Positions 12,331 through 24,540 of a DNA stretch of 64,000 nucleotides are shown in pieces. The translations under genes and the position numbers were made by a program. Location of the stretch: NCBI GenBank assembly GCA_009809945.1, contig WTPW01000014.1, forward strand, positions 833,403-897,402, given 5' to 3'. Source of the DNA: Gigaspora margarita. Lineage: Eukaryota; Glomeromycota; Glomeromycetes; Diversisporales; Gigasporaceae. A model generated the notes under the pieces. It saw only the letters and a list, made by a program, of their open reading frames with translations. It searched no databases and had not been told where the DNA came from. How positions within the stretch are numbered: position 1 is the first letter of the stretch; the number at the start of each line of letters is the position of its first letter.

Positions 12331-14213
12331 ATGACAATTAAATTCTTTGAAAAACTTTCCAACAATTTAATTAATCTACTTAACGATAGTGATGAATACA
12401 ATGTTATTATTGAAGTTGGTCAAATACCGAACACACAAATATTTAAAGCACATTCCATTATTTTAAACTCTCGAAGTTCTTATTTTAAAAATAAACTAAG
12501 TCAAATTGCTTATGGTGAAGGAAACAGAAAGTCATTTAAAAAAACTGATATCTCTGCTAAAGCATTTGACATTATTATCAAGTAAGCAACAATAAGCATA
12601 TAATAATTAAATTTATCAAAAGTTTCTAACTAATCAAAATACTTTATAGGTATATTTATAGTGGTACCATTTCATTAGAAAATGTTGAAACTTCTATTAT
12701 TTTCGATCTTTTAACTGCTTCCAATGAATTTGGTCTTGAAGAATTAGTTAAGGTTACGCAACAAATGTTAATTGACGACAAAGCTTCTTGGTTACGTTTA
12801 AATTTTACTCGTGTTTTTAAAATCAGTTTAATAGATGATAAATTCAAACCTTTACAAAAATTTTGTGCAAACATTATTTGTAAATACCCAAACATTATCT
12901 TTGAAGCAGAAGAATTCACTACAATTTCGGAAAATACTTTAATTTATATCTTAAAGTTCAATAATTTACAAATAGAAGAAGGAAAAATTTGGGACCATGT
13001 TATTAGGTGGGGAATTGCTCAAAATCCAACCTTAATACCTAATACTAATCCTGAACAATGGTCTGACGAAAATTTTTTATCATTGAAAAATACACTTAAG
13101 AATTGTCTTCCTCTAATTCGTTATTTTCATATTCCCGGAAAAGAAGTATTTGAGAAAATTCGTCCTTATAATAAAATTCTTGAACAAACATTATGGAATA
13201 ATATTATTTTAAAATTTATGGCACCGGATCAACCTATTCCTTTTAGTATATTACCACCTCGAAATATTCAATCTGAACCACTTCCTTTACGAAAGGATGT
13301 ATCTGAATTGGTTGAATTAAGAACATATGGAGAAAACTACTTTAATACAAGAAAATATAATGAAGCACTTGAATGTTTAACTAAATTATTGGAAATTGAA
13401 CCAGATGATGCATTTGCATTAAAGTATCGCGGAGCAACATATTTCATGATTGATAGATATGAAGAAGCACTTATCGATTTAAATAAATCATTGGAATTTA
13501 AACCATATGATACGTTTGTATTAAGAAATCGAGGTGAAACTTATCGTAAAATGTCAAAATATAAGGAAGCAATTGCGGATTTAACTAGTTCATTAGAAAT
13601 TGAACCAGATAATGCATTTGCATTGAGAAGTCGAGGTGCAATTTATCATGATATGGACAAACTCCAAGATGCACTTTCGGATTTAACTAAATCATTAAAA
13701 ACTGAGCCAAATAATACATTTTCATTAAGATGTCGGGGAGGGATTTATCGTAAACTAGGAAAATACAATGATGCACTTAAAGATTTGACTAAATCATTAG
13801 AAATTGATCCGAATAATTCATTTGCACTGGATAATCGAGGGGAAACTTATCGTATGTTAAACGAATATGAAAAGGCAATTATAGATTTAACTAAATCATT
13901 AAGAATTCGAAAAAATAATGCTTTTGCATTGAGAAGTCGAGGGGGTGCTTATCTTAAAATAGGAAGAAATGAAGAAGCACTTATAGATTTAACCTTATCA
14001 CTAAGTATTGAACCAAATAATGCGTGGGCGCTAAGAAATAGAGGCGAAATTTATCGGACTTGTACCAAATACATAGAAGCACTTGCAGATTTAACCAAGT
14101 CATTAGAAATTGAACCAAATAATGCATTTGCAATCAATAGTATACAAAATATTTATAATGAACGCTTAGGTTTGGCTGAAAATAGCTATCATAACTCTTC
14201 TAGCTATAAATAA
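12331..14213 (+). CDS. BTB-BACK domain protein with C-terminal TPR array
   Basis: Two exons, 12331-12581 and 12650-14213, are joined by a 68-base intron (donor GTAAGC, acceptor TTTATAG). They give a 604-residue protein. I start at 12331 (MTIKFFEKLSNN), which matches the usual N-terminus of this family, not at the in-frame ATG at 12262. Residues about 15-115 form a BTB/POZ domain (YNVIIEVG, FKAHSIILNSRSSYF, YIYSGTISLE). A BACK-like helical region with LTRVF-type and WDHVIRWG motifs follows to about 290. From about 305 to 590 there are eight 34-residue TPRs with the register RGxxYxxxxxYxEALxDLTKSLEIEPNN. BTB-BACK proteins usually act as CUL3 ubiquitin-ligase adaptors, with a C-terminal module binding substrate; that role is inferred. 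In the relatives I know the C-terminal module is usually TLDc, so the TPR array is unusual. Confidence 0.9.
12582..12649 (+). other. Intron of the BTB-BACK-TPR gene
   Basis: The intron has GTAAGC at the donor, a CTAAC/CTAAT branch-like site near 12,627, and TTTATAG at the acceptor. It is a useful local reference for what an ordinary intron looks like in this genome. Confidence 0.85.
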
Positions 14214-16145
14214 ATAACATAAAGTACGGTTTAATTCCATTTTTATTATTTTATTTTTATAAAAAATTCTGATTTTTAATTCATTCAAATAGTGTTGCAG
14301 TCGACCATGATAATATTTAAAAATCAGCTTAACCGGTTAAGTCAAAGACATGCTTCCTTCGGAAATTTTCAAAGATTTTTTAAATTTTTTTCTCAACCTT
14401 CCGTTGACAATCCCACTACGATACCTATTTTACCTTTTTTTTTTTTTTTTTTTTTTTTTAATTCTATATATACCTTATATACCATCCTTTTTTTCTAAGA
14501 GGGGGTATGATTCTGACATAAATTGATTGGTTACTGTAATTTTTAATATAGTATAACATAAAATCGACCGGTTTTTCGACTATGCAAAATCGACTACAAT
14601 CACTACATACAAATTTAGTACATAATCGAAGATTATGTAGTATAAAATCTATATTTAGATCTTGAAATAAAATTTTTACAGAATTAGCCAAACAAAATTT
14701 AAACCATAAAAAATATGCTTACAATATATAACTATGCGAAAGTCGCTTTAGGCCGTTCGAATTTAGTTCTTCGGTTAACATCACCCCAGTTGAAGTCTTG
14801 GCCCATATTTGTTCATTTTATATGTTCGTTTCATTTTACCCCCTTCCCGAGAGTCCTAAAAAGTGACGTTAACCGAAGAATCAACTGCAAGCGGCCTTGA
14901 AGCAACAAGAATTTTTTTACTAAAATGTCTTGAGTATTCGATTGCAATAAATTACAATAAATTGGTATAATTCATCATTTATTTCAAATTATTTGACCAT
15001 CTGATAATGCTAAAATTTCTTAAATTAGATACAAATATATATTATGGATTACTGATTTAAGGCAAAAGTTCAAAGATTATATATCAGTTTTCTACAGTAA
15101 TATATAACATCTATTTGTGTATCATATCACATAGTTTATTTGTTGACTATGCAAAAATAAAATTTCTTGCTCACTTAAATTTTTACATACTTTAGCCGAT
15201 CTAATGATGACCTCTTCATTTTAATATCTGAAGCTATTTCAAATTCTGCAAACTATTAAAATTCCAAAATAGTCCTAAACATCGAAACTGACTAGACTAA
15301 TGTTGAGAAATCTTTGCTTAGAGTTTGAATAAATATGCCATTATTAGAATTTAATATTAGAATTGATTATAAAAATTGATCGATATAATTTTTATACAAT
15401 CCAGACTTGTATTATGATCTTAAATTCTCGATTTCCGTACTTTCAATGACCGTAATAATTTCTGGCTTATCGGGGATTTTGCTTGAAAATGACCCTACGG
15501 CACTACAAATTTTTTTTGTAACCTAAACAACTCAAATTTGATTTCCGCAAATTTTATATTATTGGATAAAAAATAAAAGTGTGTAACGATGTCCGCAAGT
15601 TTTTGGTTAATTCTGAATTTGTATTTCTGTGTTACCATTCTATTTTTAGATATTCAAAAAAAATTTTCCGCCAATTTCAGGCTTGTAAAAAATGAGCTTT
15701 GTGTTTAATAAATTAAGATTTTAACAAAAATCTCAATTTTAGTTTGGGGGACCCTGGAACCCTATTTTCAAGGCAATACCCAAATAATAGTACAGATTTT
15801 ATTAATAAAAATCAGATATCTGTATTGACCTGTCCTGTACAATATTTAATATAATATGGGTCTTTTGCTAACAAAAAATGACCTTCCGAACTATTGTTAC
15901 ACATGAATTTAATTAGGAAAAATCATAAATTTATTTTTAGAAAAAATCATATCAATGACCACATATTGAAGGAAATAATTAATATACCCTACGGTGCCTA
16001 TTCGTACCACAAATCAAGAGATGCGTACGTACTCGTAACACTAGTCACACTATAAATATTACAAGTATTCAGACATTCAGATCTACTATATTTATGACGC
16101 TAATTTTTCACATAGTAACGTCCTATCTATATATTTTGTAAAATA
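14214..16145. other. Intergenic region with one small hairpin
   Basis: No gene is supported. A T-tract of more than 20 bases lies at 14,440-14,459. An inverted pair (GGCCGTTCGAATTTAG near 14,750 and a CGAAGAATCAACTGCAAGCG arm near 14,875, both next to GTTAAC) makes a MITE-like hairpin from about 14,748 to 14,896. The ORFs across it are hairpin-derived. Confidence 0.45.
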
Positions 16146-16886
16146 ATGGTCATCAAAAGTTTTCACAAACGTGTTATAAGTTCTTGCGGAATTTCATTAT
16201 GTCTTGCTGTTGTAACACTCATTTATTTTTGTCTTACCCATTTTGAATCTAAAGAATTTAATCTTCTTAATTACAGCGTTTTTTACTATTTTCTTGTGAA
16301 AACCTTGTATGGTAGTATCATTGCCCACATGATACCATCATTTTCAATATTTTATCTTTTTTTAATAATTGGGCTTATATCATTTCAATATTTTGCTGGT
16401 GTCGACATTAATAATTATGTTCAGTCTTCTGGCATGCCAAATGGTTCAGATATTCCTTTTCTTATAATAGGATTCGTAATTGGACTTTTGTTATACTTGA
16501 TTATTCTAATAATTGTTATGATAATTCAATATCGCCTATATTTTAAATGGCTGGAAAATAATTATAAAAATAGTCCAGATACACTTTATGACCATTTTCT
16601 TTATTCCAAATCATACACAATTTTTATTATAATGTGTTCAATTTATCGCCCACTTAGTGCGTGCGAAGTTGAAATGATTGACAAGTGGATTAAATCACCT
16701 TCCATTAGAATGGAATTATTTATTGATGAAAATCGTTATTTATCAAGCATTCAATTATCAGATAGACATTGTGCTTTAACTTTCGCTGAAGTAATTTATA
16801 AACTAGCTTCTGAAGAATATTTTGTATTTAAAGAGTATTTGGAAGATGATAATACACAAAATACTACCATTATAAGTGAAGAATAG
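16146..16886 (+). CDS. Multi-pass membrane protein, unknown function
   Basis: A single-exon ORF of 246 residues begins at the first ATG after a non-coding AT-rich leader. Four hydrophobic segments look membrane-spanning: about 12-31 (ISSCGISLCLAVVTLIYF), 50-70, 71-92 (FYLFLIIGLISFQYFAG) and 105-132 (FLIIGFVIGLLLYLIILIIV). A hydrophilic C-terminal half of about 115 residues follows and is probably cytosolic, ending in an acidic, Thr-rich tail. I do not recognise the family. Codon usage and the AATAAA signal 80 bases after the stop support an expressed gene. The C-terminal part contains acidic helical stretches (CEVEMIDKWIK, AEVIYKLASEEYF) but no catalytic motif. Confidence 0.7.
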   Translation: MVIKSFHKRVISSCGISLCLAVVTLIYFCLTHFESKEFNLLNYSVFYYFLVKTLYGSIIAHMIPSFSIFYLFLIIGLISFQYFAGVDINNYVQSSGMPNGSDIPFLIIGFVIGLLLYLIILIIVMIIQYRLYFKWLENNYKNSPDTLYDHFLYSKSYTIFIIMCSIYRPLSACEVEMIDKWIKSPSIRMELFIDENRYLSSIQLSDRHCALTFAEVIYKLASEEYFVFKEYLEDDNTQNTTIISEE

Positions 16887-16966
16887 ACCTTAAATAAATA
16901 TCTTAGTTGTTAGTGATTAGTAGATTATAGTAAGTATATTATATGTAAATGTAGCATTTAGTTTTC

Positions 16967-16972
16967 AATAAA
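16967..16972 (+). promoter_or_regulatory. Polyadenylation signal (AATAAA)
   Basis: AATAAA lies 80 bases after the stop codon of the membrane-protein gene in an AT-rich 3' region. Position and sequence are canonical, but such hexamers are frequent by chance in this AT-rich DNA. Confidence 0.5.
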
Positions 16973-17426
16973 GTATTATTATCATAATTTACACGTATTA
17001 ATTTTGCTTTGGACAACAAAAATACGCAATGTTGCTCTCAGCGCATTATCATTAAGGATGATTATCTAAGTACATGTAGGTGATGAATATAAATAATAAA
17101 TTAATAACCATCCTACAGATTAACTTTCGCAAACATCTTGAGATTAAAGAAAATAGGAAGCCTCATAAAATAAATTCTAGAAATATCGCTTATAAAGAAG
17201 GGAATGCCGAATTTACAAAATAATAATCAGTCTTCGATTGATTAAGCAAACATTTTCTTGTAATTGATCGAGTATTTAATGTTAATTTTTAACAGTCATC
17301 TATACATATTATTAAAAAAGTAGATATATTACACTACGATAATTAGTTATAATATTAAATAATTATACTAAATTATTTAGTAATAGAAATTTAATTCATA
17401 AGTTGCGTATTTTCATAATACTGAAA

Positions 17427-19284
17427 TTAGCCAACTTTTTTATTTGTATCAGAATTAGCATGGTCATTTGTATCAGAGAAAACCTGACTATTTATATTAG
17501 AATAAACTTGACGATTTACATCGGAGCAAGTCTGATTATTTGTATCTATGAGTTTATCAGACATTCTTTCTCTACGCCTTCTGGATCTTAAGCATAAAAT
17601 AGAAATAGGCACTAATATACTAACAACAATGAAAGCAGATATTACACCGACAATTAGAAAGCCCTTAGAAGACTCTGGAGGCGCCGGTAAATTCGTGAAG
17701 ATCGCAGTCGGCATCGGAATTGACGAAGTCGGCGTCCCAGTTATTGTTGGAAATATGAAATCATATAGTGTTCTGTCTCTAGATATATAAAAAATTGCAA
17801 TTCCTAATGCCTGAACTTTCTGAACAAAATTGAGTTTGGATATTAATGATTGAGGATCTTCGTAAGAAACGTAATAGAATCGTGTAGTTGAATTTTGTTG
17901 TTGCATGTAAATATATGGCTGTTGTGATTTATTGTCAAAGCCACGTATCCATGGTAAAGAAGTATTATTATAACAAGGCGGTGATAAATTATGACTCAGG
18001 TTCATCCATGACCAAGATGCATATGATGAAACTTTACATGGATTTAAAATCAATTCATCAGCAAATGGGTATTGAATATTTGTTTCATTAATAATTGTAA
18101 GGTTGTCATTAACTGTATCCCTTGCAATATTATTAGAATTAACCAATTCAACAATGCCACCAAAGTGGATTCCCAAAACAAGCTTTGACATGCTAATATT
18201 CCAAATATTAAAAATTTTCTGAATATTATCTATTCCAGCACTTGTGAATTTGGTATTAATATTTAAATAAAATGCCTAAAGTATATAAATTAAATATGTT
18301 AGATTTATTTGACGCAAAACATATGCGAAAATACGGATGCTGTATTATTTAGCAAGGAAACATAAGTTCATTGTTAAAAAAGTTGAATTTACCTGAATAT
18401 TTACAAAACTAATAATACTAGAGTCAAAACCAGATATAGGATATTGGCCCGCCGTAATTGTTAAAATCTTATTGAATGGCTTTAATTTATTTGATATGTC
18501 AGCTAGAAACTGTGTAAAAACATAATCTAAAGAAGTTGTATTGAATTGCGTTGCTTGAAAGCATGGAAACTTGTTAGGATAATCAATGTCAATCTATAAT
18601 ATGAAATGTTAATTAACGATTAGCTAATATTAACAGCTTTTGAATAATGCAAAACAAAAAAATTTTAAGACTTACTCCATCGAACGAATAATTATTAATA
18701 ATGGTTACCAAATCATTAATAAATTGTTGGGTAAACGGATTAAGTATATCATATTTTCCAGTGGAAATATTAGCAAACGGAGGAAGTTTTGTTAAATTAT
18801 CGCCAGCAGGTAACAAAATAGAAATAATTAACTAGAAAATATCAAGTTAGTCATTATGATGACAAGAATTTTTAAAATTAAATATATTATTACTTTAAAG
18901 TTCAGGTAAGCTTTAATTTTCATTAATCCTTGAAATTTGTTATATTGATTTTGAAAATTTTGATATGGACCAGTGCCATTAGTAAGATCATTTGGGCCAA
19001 ATGCTGCGAGAATTTTTTAAACCAAATAAAGTTTGTTAAGCATAATCTATTAAAAAATTATCAATAATTAAACTTCGCATACCAATATAATATATGTGAG
19101 TGACCGAACTAAATTCATAATAAAAATCCCCCGCACTTAAGTTATATTTATAAACGGGATAATATCCAATAATCGTGCTTGGTACTGAAGGTGAAGTCAA
19201 CCCACAATACTCGCTAAAAGTTCCATTATTCACAGCTAATATGGAAAAAAGTACTATAAACTTATAGAAAGAACGAAATTTCAT
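17427..19284 (-). CDS. GH18 chitinase-like protein, membrane-anchored, catalytic Glu missing
   Basis: Five exons (19284-19083, 19003-18894, 18831-18676, 18593-18393, 18275-17427) join in frame to 505 residues. The four introns are 62-117 bases with GTATGC, GTAATA, GTAAGT and GTAAAT donors and proper AG ends. Residues 1-22 are a signal peptide. The GH18 barrel starts with IIGYYPVYKYN and continues with THIYYIAFGPND and the strand SFDGIDIDYP. The canonical GH18 motif is DGxDxDWE; here the third Asp is followed directly by Tyr-Pro, so the catalytic Glu is absent. This is seen at an unambiguous exon junction. Near the C-terminus are a transmembrane helix (GFLIVGVISAFIVVSILVPI), a basic stop-transfer (RSRRRR) and a polar tail. 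I infer a surface-exposed chitin or chito-oligosaccharide binding protein, not an active chitinase. Potential N-glycosylation sites are frequent in the ectodomain. Confidence 0.85.
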
Positions 19285-19670
19285 ATTTTTTTAGAAAAGG
19301 GATCTTTTGCAGTATAGGTGTCACCATTAATAAAAATGTATCAATGATCAATTGATTTAGGATAAGTGTAACATATACTGCAAGAGATCCTAGATAAGGT
19401 ATAAAACTTCCACTTTATTATTGTCGTGTTCGAAGTCGATCATTGTGAAATGTGGGTTGCAGGATCATTGATTTCGGATTACTTGATTAGTAATAATAAT
19501 ACCAGGAACGCACTGTAGTAAGGTAAATTACGAAGTGTATGGTTAACAGACAACTAGAAATCCCAAGTGTACAAATTCGGGTTATGATTCGATAAGTAAT
19601 ATATATTTAATGGATTGCCGTAGATATCATAATTGCCACGGCGGAGCCGTGGCAATTGATGATATCGAGG
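19285..19670. other. Upstream region of the chitinase-like gene with inverted repeats
   Basis: GGGATCTTTTGCAGTATA near 19,300 is repeated in inverted form as TATACTGCAAGAGATCC near 19,374-19,390. A perfect-stem hairpin (ATTGCCACGGC/GCCGTGGCAAT, flanked by GATATCA/TGATATC) lies at 19,624-19,666. Their function is unknown; they may be element ends or promoter elements of the minus-strand gene. Confidence 0.4.
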
Positions 19671-19674
19671 CTGA

Positions 19675-20422
19675 CATTAAATATCTGATATATCCCACGG
19701 AGANTAACGCTCATATGATTTCTGATGATTAATTAAAATATGTCTACTTTTATTTATAACGTCATGATATAAATATAATAAATTAATTATAATCGTATTA
19801 TTTTTTACCTTTATGGATTCGTCCCCAATGTTTCAATCTGCACGTTCACTATTCGAAAATAAAGAACCCAGCTCGTTGATTATTTTGCCAAATAAAGAAG
19901 TAAATGAAGCGGAATCAGAGTTACAAAATAAAATTGAATATTATAAAAATAAGGGAACTGTAAAAAATACTGTTAAGGCAACTTGAAATTGGATTACACG
20001 ATTAGAAACATTTCGCACGTTACAAGGCCATGATACTCCAATTGAAGTGATAACTGATACTCGAGTTCTTCAAAAACAAATTGTTGAATTCCAAACAACA
20101 AATGGACAATAATATAAGGCTCATGAAAAATGATTTTTTTTTCATAAGCATCGCATTTTAATTAGTTTTACTAATATAGTATAACAAATTATTTACATTA
20201 CAATGCTATTATGCGTATATACCTACTATTTGTAATTAAGAATTATTGATAATTAATAAATTCTGCTATATAAAAATCGCTGTAACAATTTCAAAAAAGA
20301 TATACCACGATGATTTGTCAGCGATTGAAAGATATCTCATACTATTACATCATCAGTAAAAATATCATCAGAAATCATATGAGCGAGCGATTAGTAAACG
20401 TGGGATATTGGTTAGATATTTA
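19675..20422. mobile_element. Crypton-derived non-autonomous element
   Basis: The ends carry imperfect inverted repeats: AACGCTCATATGATTTCTGA near 19,706 on the left and TCAGAAATCATATGAGCGAG near 20,369 on the right, both continuing outward to a GGGATAT block and ATATC/GATAT ends. The element contains one truncated coding piece (separate entry). Inverted repeats are not a normal Crypton feature, so this may be a MITE that captured recombinase sequence. One N (19,703) lies in the left end. Confidence 0.5.
19813..20112 (+). pseudogene. N-terminal fragment of a tyrosine recombinase-like ORF
   Basis: From the ATG at 19813 the frame reads a 57-residue piece, a TGA at 19984, then 41 further residues to a TAA at 20110. 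The segments NKEVNEAESELQNKIEYYKN and KNTVKAT, then NWITRLETFRTLQG, look like the N-terminal SAM-like core-binding part of fungal tyrosine recombinases. The catalytic domain is absent. The in-frame stop and the truncation indicate a dead fragment carried by the surrounding element. Confidence 0.5.
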
Positions 20423-23400
20423 TCGAACATAATACATAAGTTTTATGTCACTCGTGTATAAGTGCATGTGCAAATATGTGTTTGTGATCCTGTGTATATT
20501 TGTTCTGTATCAATCACAAAATCCGTCAAATTTTCAATCGACACGTGCTGTTTTCAATCTCTACCGATTGAAACCAAACTTAGGTTATTTTAAATCAGTT
20601 ATGATAACATTTATTTCGTCTTGATATAAATAAAGAAAACCACTGATCAAAATTTTAGTTTACCTAAATAAATGAATTTTTATAACTTTTTTTTAATAAT
20701 AACCATGAAACCACATATATGGCTTTTGAGTAATTAATTTTTTGATCGAATCTTGAAAATCTATATAAGCAAAAATAAAATAAACATGCTTAATGAATAA
20801 AAGTCGATATAATAAGTGAATATATTAAAAAATCCAACCTTTCATATATTGTAACTCGAATTTTAGAAAATTCGGATCATGAATTCAAAATGCTTTATAA
20901 AAATATAGACGAAAAGCTTCGTTTAATTAAGCAAGCTGGAGACTAGTTAGGGATACAATTTTTTCAGTTGAAACCTTTTATAAATTTGGAAAAATATTAG
21001 TTTAAGATACAATACAGTCTTATTCCACAGCAAATTGAATAAGCAATTCGCGGATGTGAAGTTTGTACTAATTCCCGAAAATAGTATATATTATTAATTA
21101 ATTCCTTACCATCTTACGTCATTTAATAAAAGCGTAATAACTTTTGGATATATAAAAAAGTGCGATTTAAATGTAATTAAAAACTTTCTTTCTTTTCTTT
21201 AATTTAAATCGTTTTATTTGGGTTTTAAAATTAAAATTAGAGAATCCTATTTAATTTTTCCGATTTATAATTCAAAATAGTAAAATTTATTTTAAAAATC
21301 CTAATTATTTTCAGAATGTGCTACTTATTAGGGTGATTCAAACATAATGCTCAGTGTTTCTGATTCCAAATTAAATTAGTGATGTAATTATTTTGAAATC
21401 AGTGCTTCGTAAACTTTATTTATTTTAATTTGTAAGCTTATTTATATATTAAGGATACTTATTTCATCTCCGAATAACACCTATTTCATTTTCTAATTTC
21501 AAAATTTCAAAACAGAAATAGGACTTTTTTAAACCCCTACTTGTTTTTGAAATAAGTTAACTTTGAATCACCCTATTTGTTAATTTTGAAATCCTAATTG
21601 CAAAAATAGAATTCCCATTGATTAAGGCTACGAATTATTATGTGACTTGCGGAGATACCAGGAACGTGAGTTTCCAGAAACCTTAGTGGGTTGTATTACT
21701 GAAAAACAAAAAAAATCGAAACCTGAATCTAATTAGAAAAGCAGATTCTTAAAGCTAATTGGATTATAAGTTGATACTTAAACAAAACATGGTTCTCTCT
21801 CATGACATATCTTTGCCAGTCTATATATGACACAATATTTTTAATTTGACAATGAAACTGAAATAAAAGAAAGTGCATATTGGGTAAATATGTCATAATG
21901 ACTTGTTAAAGTTGGAATTTTGAATATGAAATAGTTGAAATTAGACAAATAAAGTCGATTTATATTTATCCTGAAAATCAATTTTCTGACAATTTGCTAA
22001 ATTAACTTTCACTAATGTTAATATTTTAAAATTTTTGTAAAAATGTAATTTTTCATTTATCATTTGTTTAATTAACTGAAAATTTTATAAAAGACTGTGT
22101 ATACAGAAAATTGGATGTACCATATCGTATTCTGTCATGAATAAGCACTACTCCCTTTACCACATTTTTTTAAATATAAGATTAGTGGGAATGACTTAGC
22201 TAAAAATCTTATTTGGAATAATTATGTGGGAATTTCTTTCGGAAAATCTAAGCATGATTGCTATAAGAACATTATCATACAATTCATCTTGCGTTATTAA
22301 TTGAATACGACCAAATGAAACGATGCTGGAACAATGACCCAAAATAGGCCAGGGATGGTAAATGACTTGAAATGACCCAACAGACTCAAATTACAAATTA
22401 CCAGTCATCAGTTATTTCACAGGCCAAATGACTTAAGAAGGTCATTCAACTTCGGTTAAATGATAATTTAATACTTTTAGCCAATCAAAATTTGGTACTA
22501 ATTAAAATGTAATTTTTATAAAATACAATTTAATATAGTCACAATCTATGAAGACTAAAATTATACTAAGTTATTCCATATTTTCATTGATAGAATTTTA
22601 TAGTATCCGTAAACTGTCAGTGTGGCCCACTTTGCTTAATGCGCAAATATCTATTTACTTAGTGTAATTTTGACTTTATGTATCGCGACATTTCTTTAAC
22701 TATAGTAAGCTATTTGACAATGAAATTATTGCACGTGACAAGTAACCTTGATAACCTCAAATGACTCATTTAAATTTTGAATAAATAACCAAGTCATTTG
22801 CCATCCTCAGATTTATCTGAATTTCCGGAAACTTTGTTACCAGATGACCCAATAACCGTAATGACCCTGGTCATTTGGTCACGGTCATTTGTATGTGACA
22901 GAAATCTAAATGACTAGTCATTTTTGGTCACTAGTTGAAAAAAAAATACCAAAGCATTATGAATTTAAATCAGTTAATTATGATGAATTTGATGAAGATG
23001 AATCTATGAACTGTATCAGATAATAATGAGGCTGATGATATTTTAAATGATAAACTAGAAAGAATTTAATCACATAATAATTATAAAAATTGCTAACATG
23101 TATTTTCGTATGAAATAGTTTTAATTTGCTGGTTTGTTTTGAATAATATTATACCAAAATAATTATCATAATAAGATAATTTTCAGCAACCCAAAATTTG
23201 ATTAAATTTATTACAAATTCATAGAACATTAAATATTTGGGTCATTTAAACAAAAGTGAATGTGTTAAACTCATGAGATTTTACCCAAAGTAATGTGAAT
23301 CTGTAATGGTATCATGTAATTTTGGGCAAGTTGAAATCATTATTATTTTGGCGGTAAAAAATTGGTGAATCAAAAATATCCACTTTTGAAAATATATATT

Positions 23401-23690
23401 AGTAATAATTTATCGCATTGTCTATGAAATCTGGGGTTGAAAAAGTGGATAATCTGTATATAAACAATAATTGCAAAAGAAGAAAAAAAAGAAGGTTGTA
23501 TTAGGGATGTTACATGTCTGGCTTATATTAATAGATCACAGTTAGCTTAAGACCAATCTGAACCTGGTTTCTCTTAGCCTTAAGACCAGACCAATCTGGT
23601 CAAGTTAACCCTCTTAGTTTCCACAAAGAAATGGCCAACTGTTTAACGTGTCTGAGAGTTATTATTCCCAGCATTGATTTTCATCTTTAG
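20423..23690. other. Intergenic region with degenerate repeats
   Basis: A non-functional coding remnant on the plus strand near 20,890-21,085 (open segments broken by several stops) cannot be assigned. From about 22,325 to 22,940, AATGACC/GGTCATT words recur on both strands (CCAGGGATGGTAAATGACTT on the left, AAGTCATTTGCCATCCTCAG on the right), consistent with a decayed inverted-repeat element. Nothing else is supported. Confidence 0.4.
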
Positions 23691-23695
23691 GATTT

Positions 23696-24540
23696 TTAAA
23701 AATCCTTTAAATCTTCCAATACCTCTGGTATCCCAAATACATTAAACATTATAAAATGGTACATTTTGCATACACATTTTGTTGTCTTTTCCAAGAAAGT
23801 TATGGGATGTATTGTCCCAAATGGTTTTAACGGTATTTGTGACAATGTTACTTGAGATTGGTGATTTTGCTTTATTTGATAATCCATTTTTTCCTCGGAT
23901 TGTGTTGATAAGGTTTTCACATTATCTTCATTATTTTTTCCATGATTATCATTGTGTGCCAAATGATCAAGAACGAATACACACTGCAATTCATCTATCG
24001 CATCTTTATTTTCTATATAAAACTTTAGATTTCCATTCTCATTATCTTTATCATTTAAACTCCCAGTTTTAATTTTGTATGAAAAAGGAATTGTGTCATT
24101 ATTGTTATTTGTTATTAATTTGGGTGAGGTACCAGAAAGAACACGTAATAAAACTCGATCTCGTTTGGCAGGAAACGATTGTGTAGCGACAGAATTAAAA
24201 AAATCTTTGTAACCTATCTGTAGCTTGCATTACTAAAATATTCCAAACATGCTCATGCATGTCTGATCTCCAGAATACATGAGGGTTATATATTTTGTAT
24301 TTCCCTTTTTAGTTAAAGGTAGAAAAAGGATGATTAAATGATTTAAATTAATTTGCTGATTTATTTATTAATGTTATTTAATACAGTACCTTCTTTTGTG
24401 GCTTTTTATATTGTGAAGAATTAAGTTTCAACCATATCCTTTACCAGGTCGTTTAATACCTCCGTATTCTTCAAAGTCAGGGACTACCCACGTGGACTTT
24501 GTTTTCTCATCATATGCTTTTATAATTTTAACCAAGAAAT
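23696..24540 (-). CDS. Hypothetical gene, partial and uncertain
   Basis: Two minus-strand open segments look like exons of one unrecognised gene. The upstream one (24540 to about 24432) begins after an AATCAG acceptor and encodes FLVKIIKAYDEKTKSTWVVP followed by a Gly-rich IKRPGKGYG end. The second (about 24,211-23,696) encodes DFFNSVATQSFPAKRDRVLL and runs without stops for about 170 residues, rich in Asn, Asp and Lys. A G|GTTGAA donor with an ACAAAG acceptor would join them in frame, but the donor is weak. No start exon is found. It could be a live gene with missed exons or a relic. No domain is recognised. Confidence 0.35.

Noticed and set aside
17548..17790. Plus-strand ORF opposite the chitinase-like gene
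   Set aside because: It is the antisense shadow of the well-supported minus-strand exon 5.
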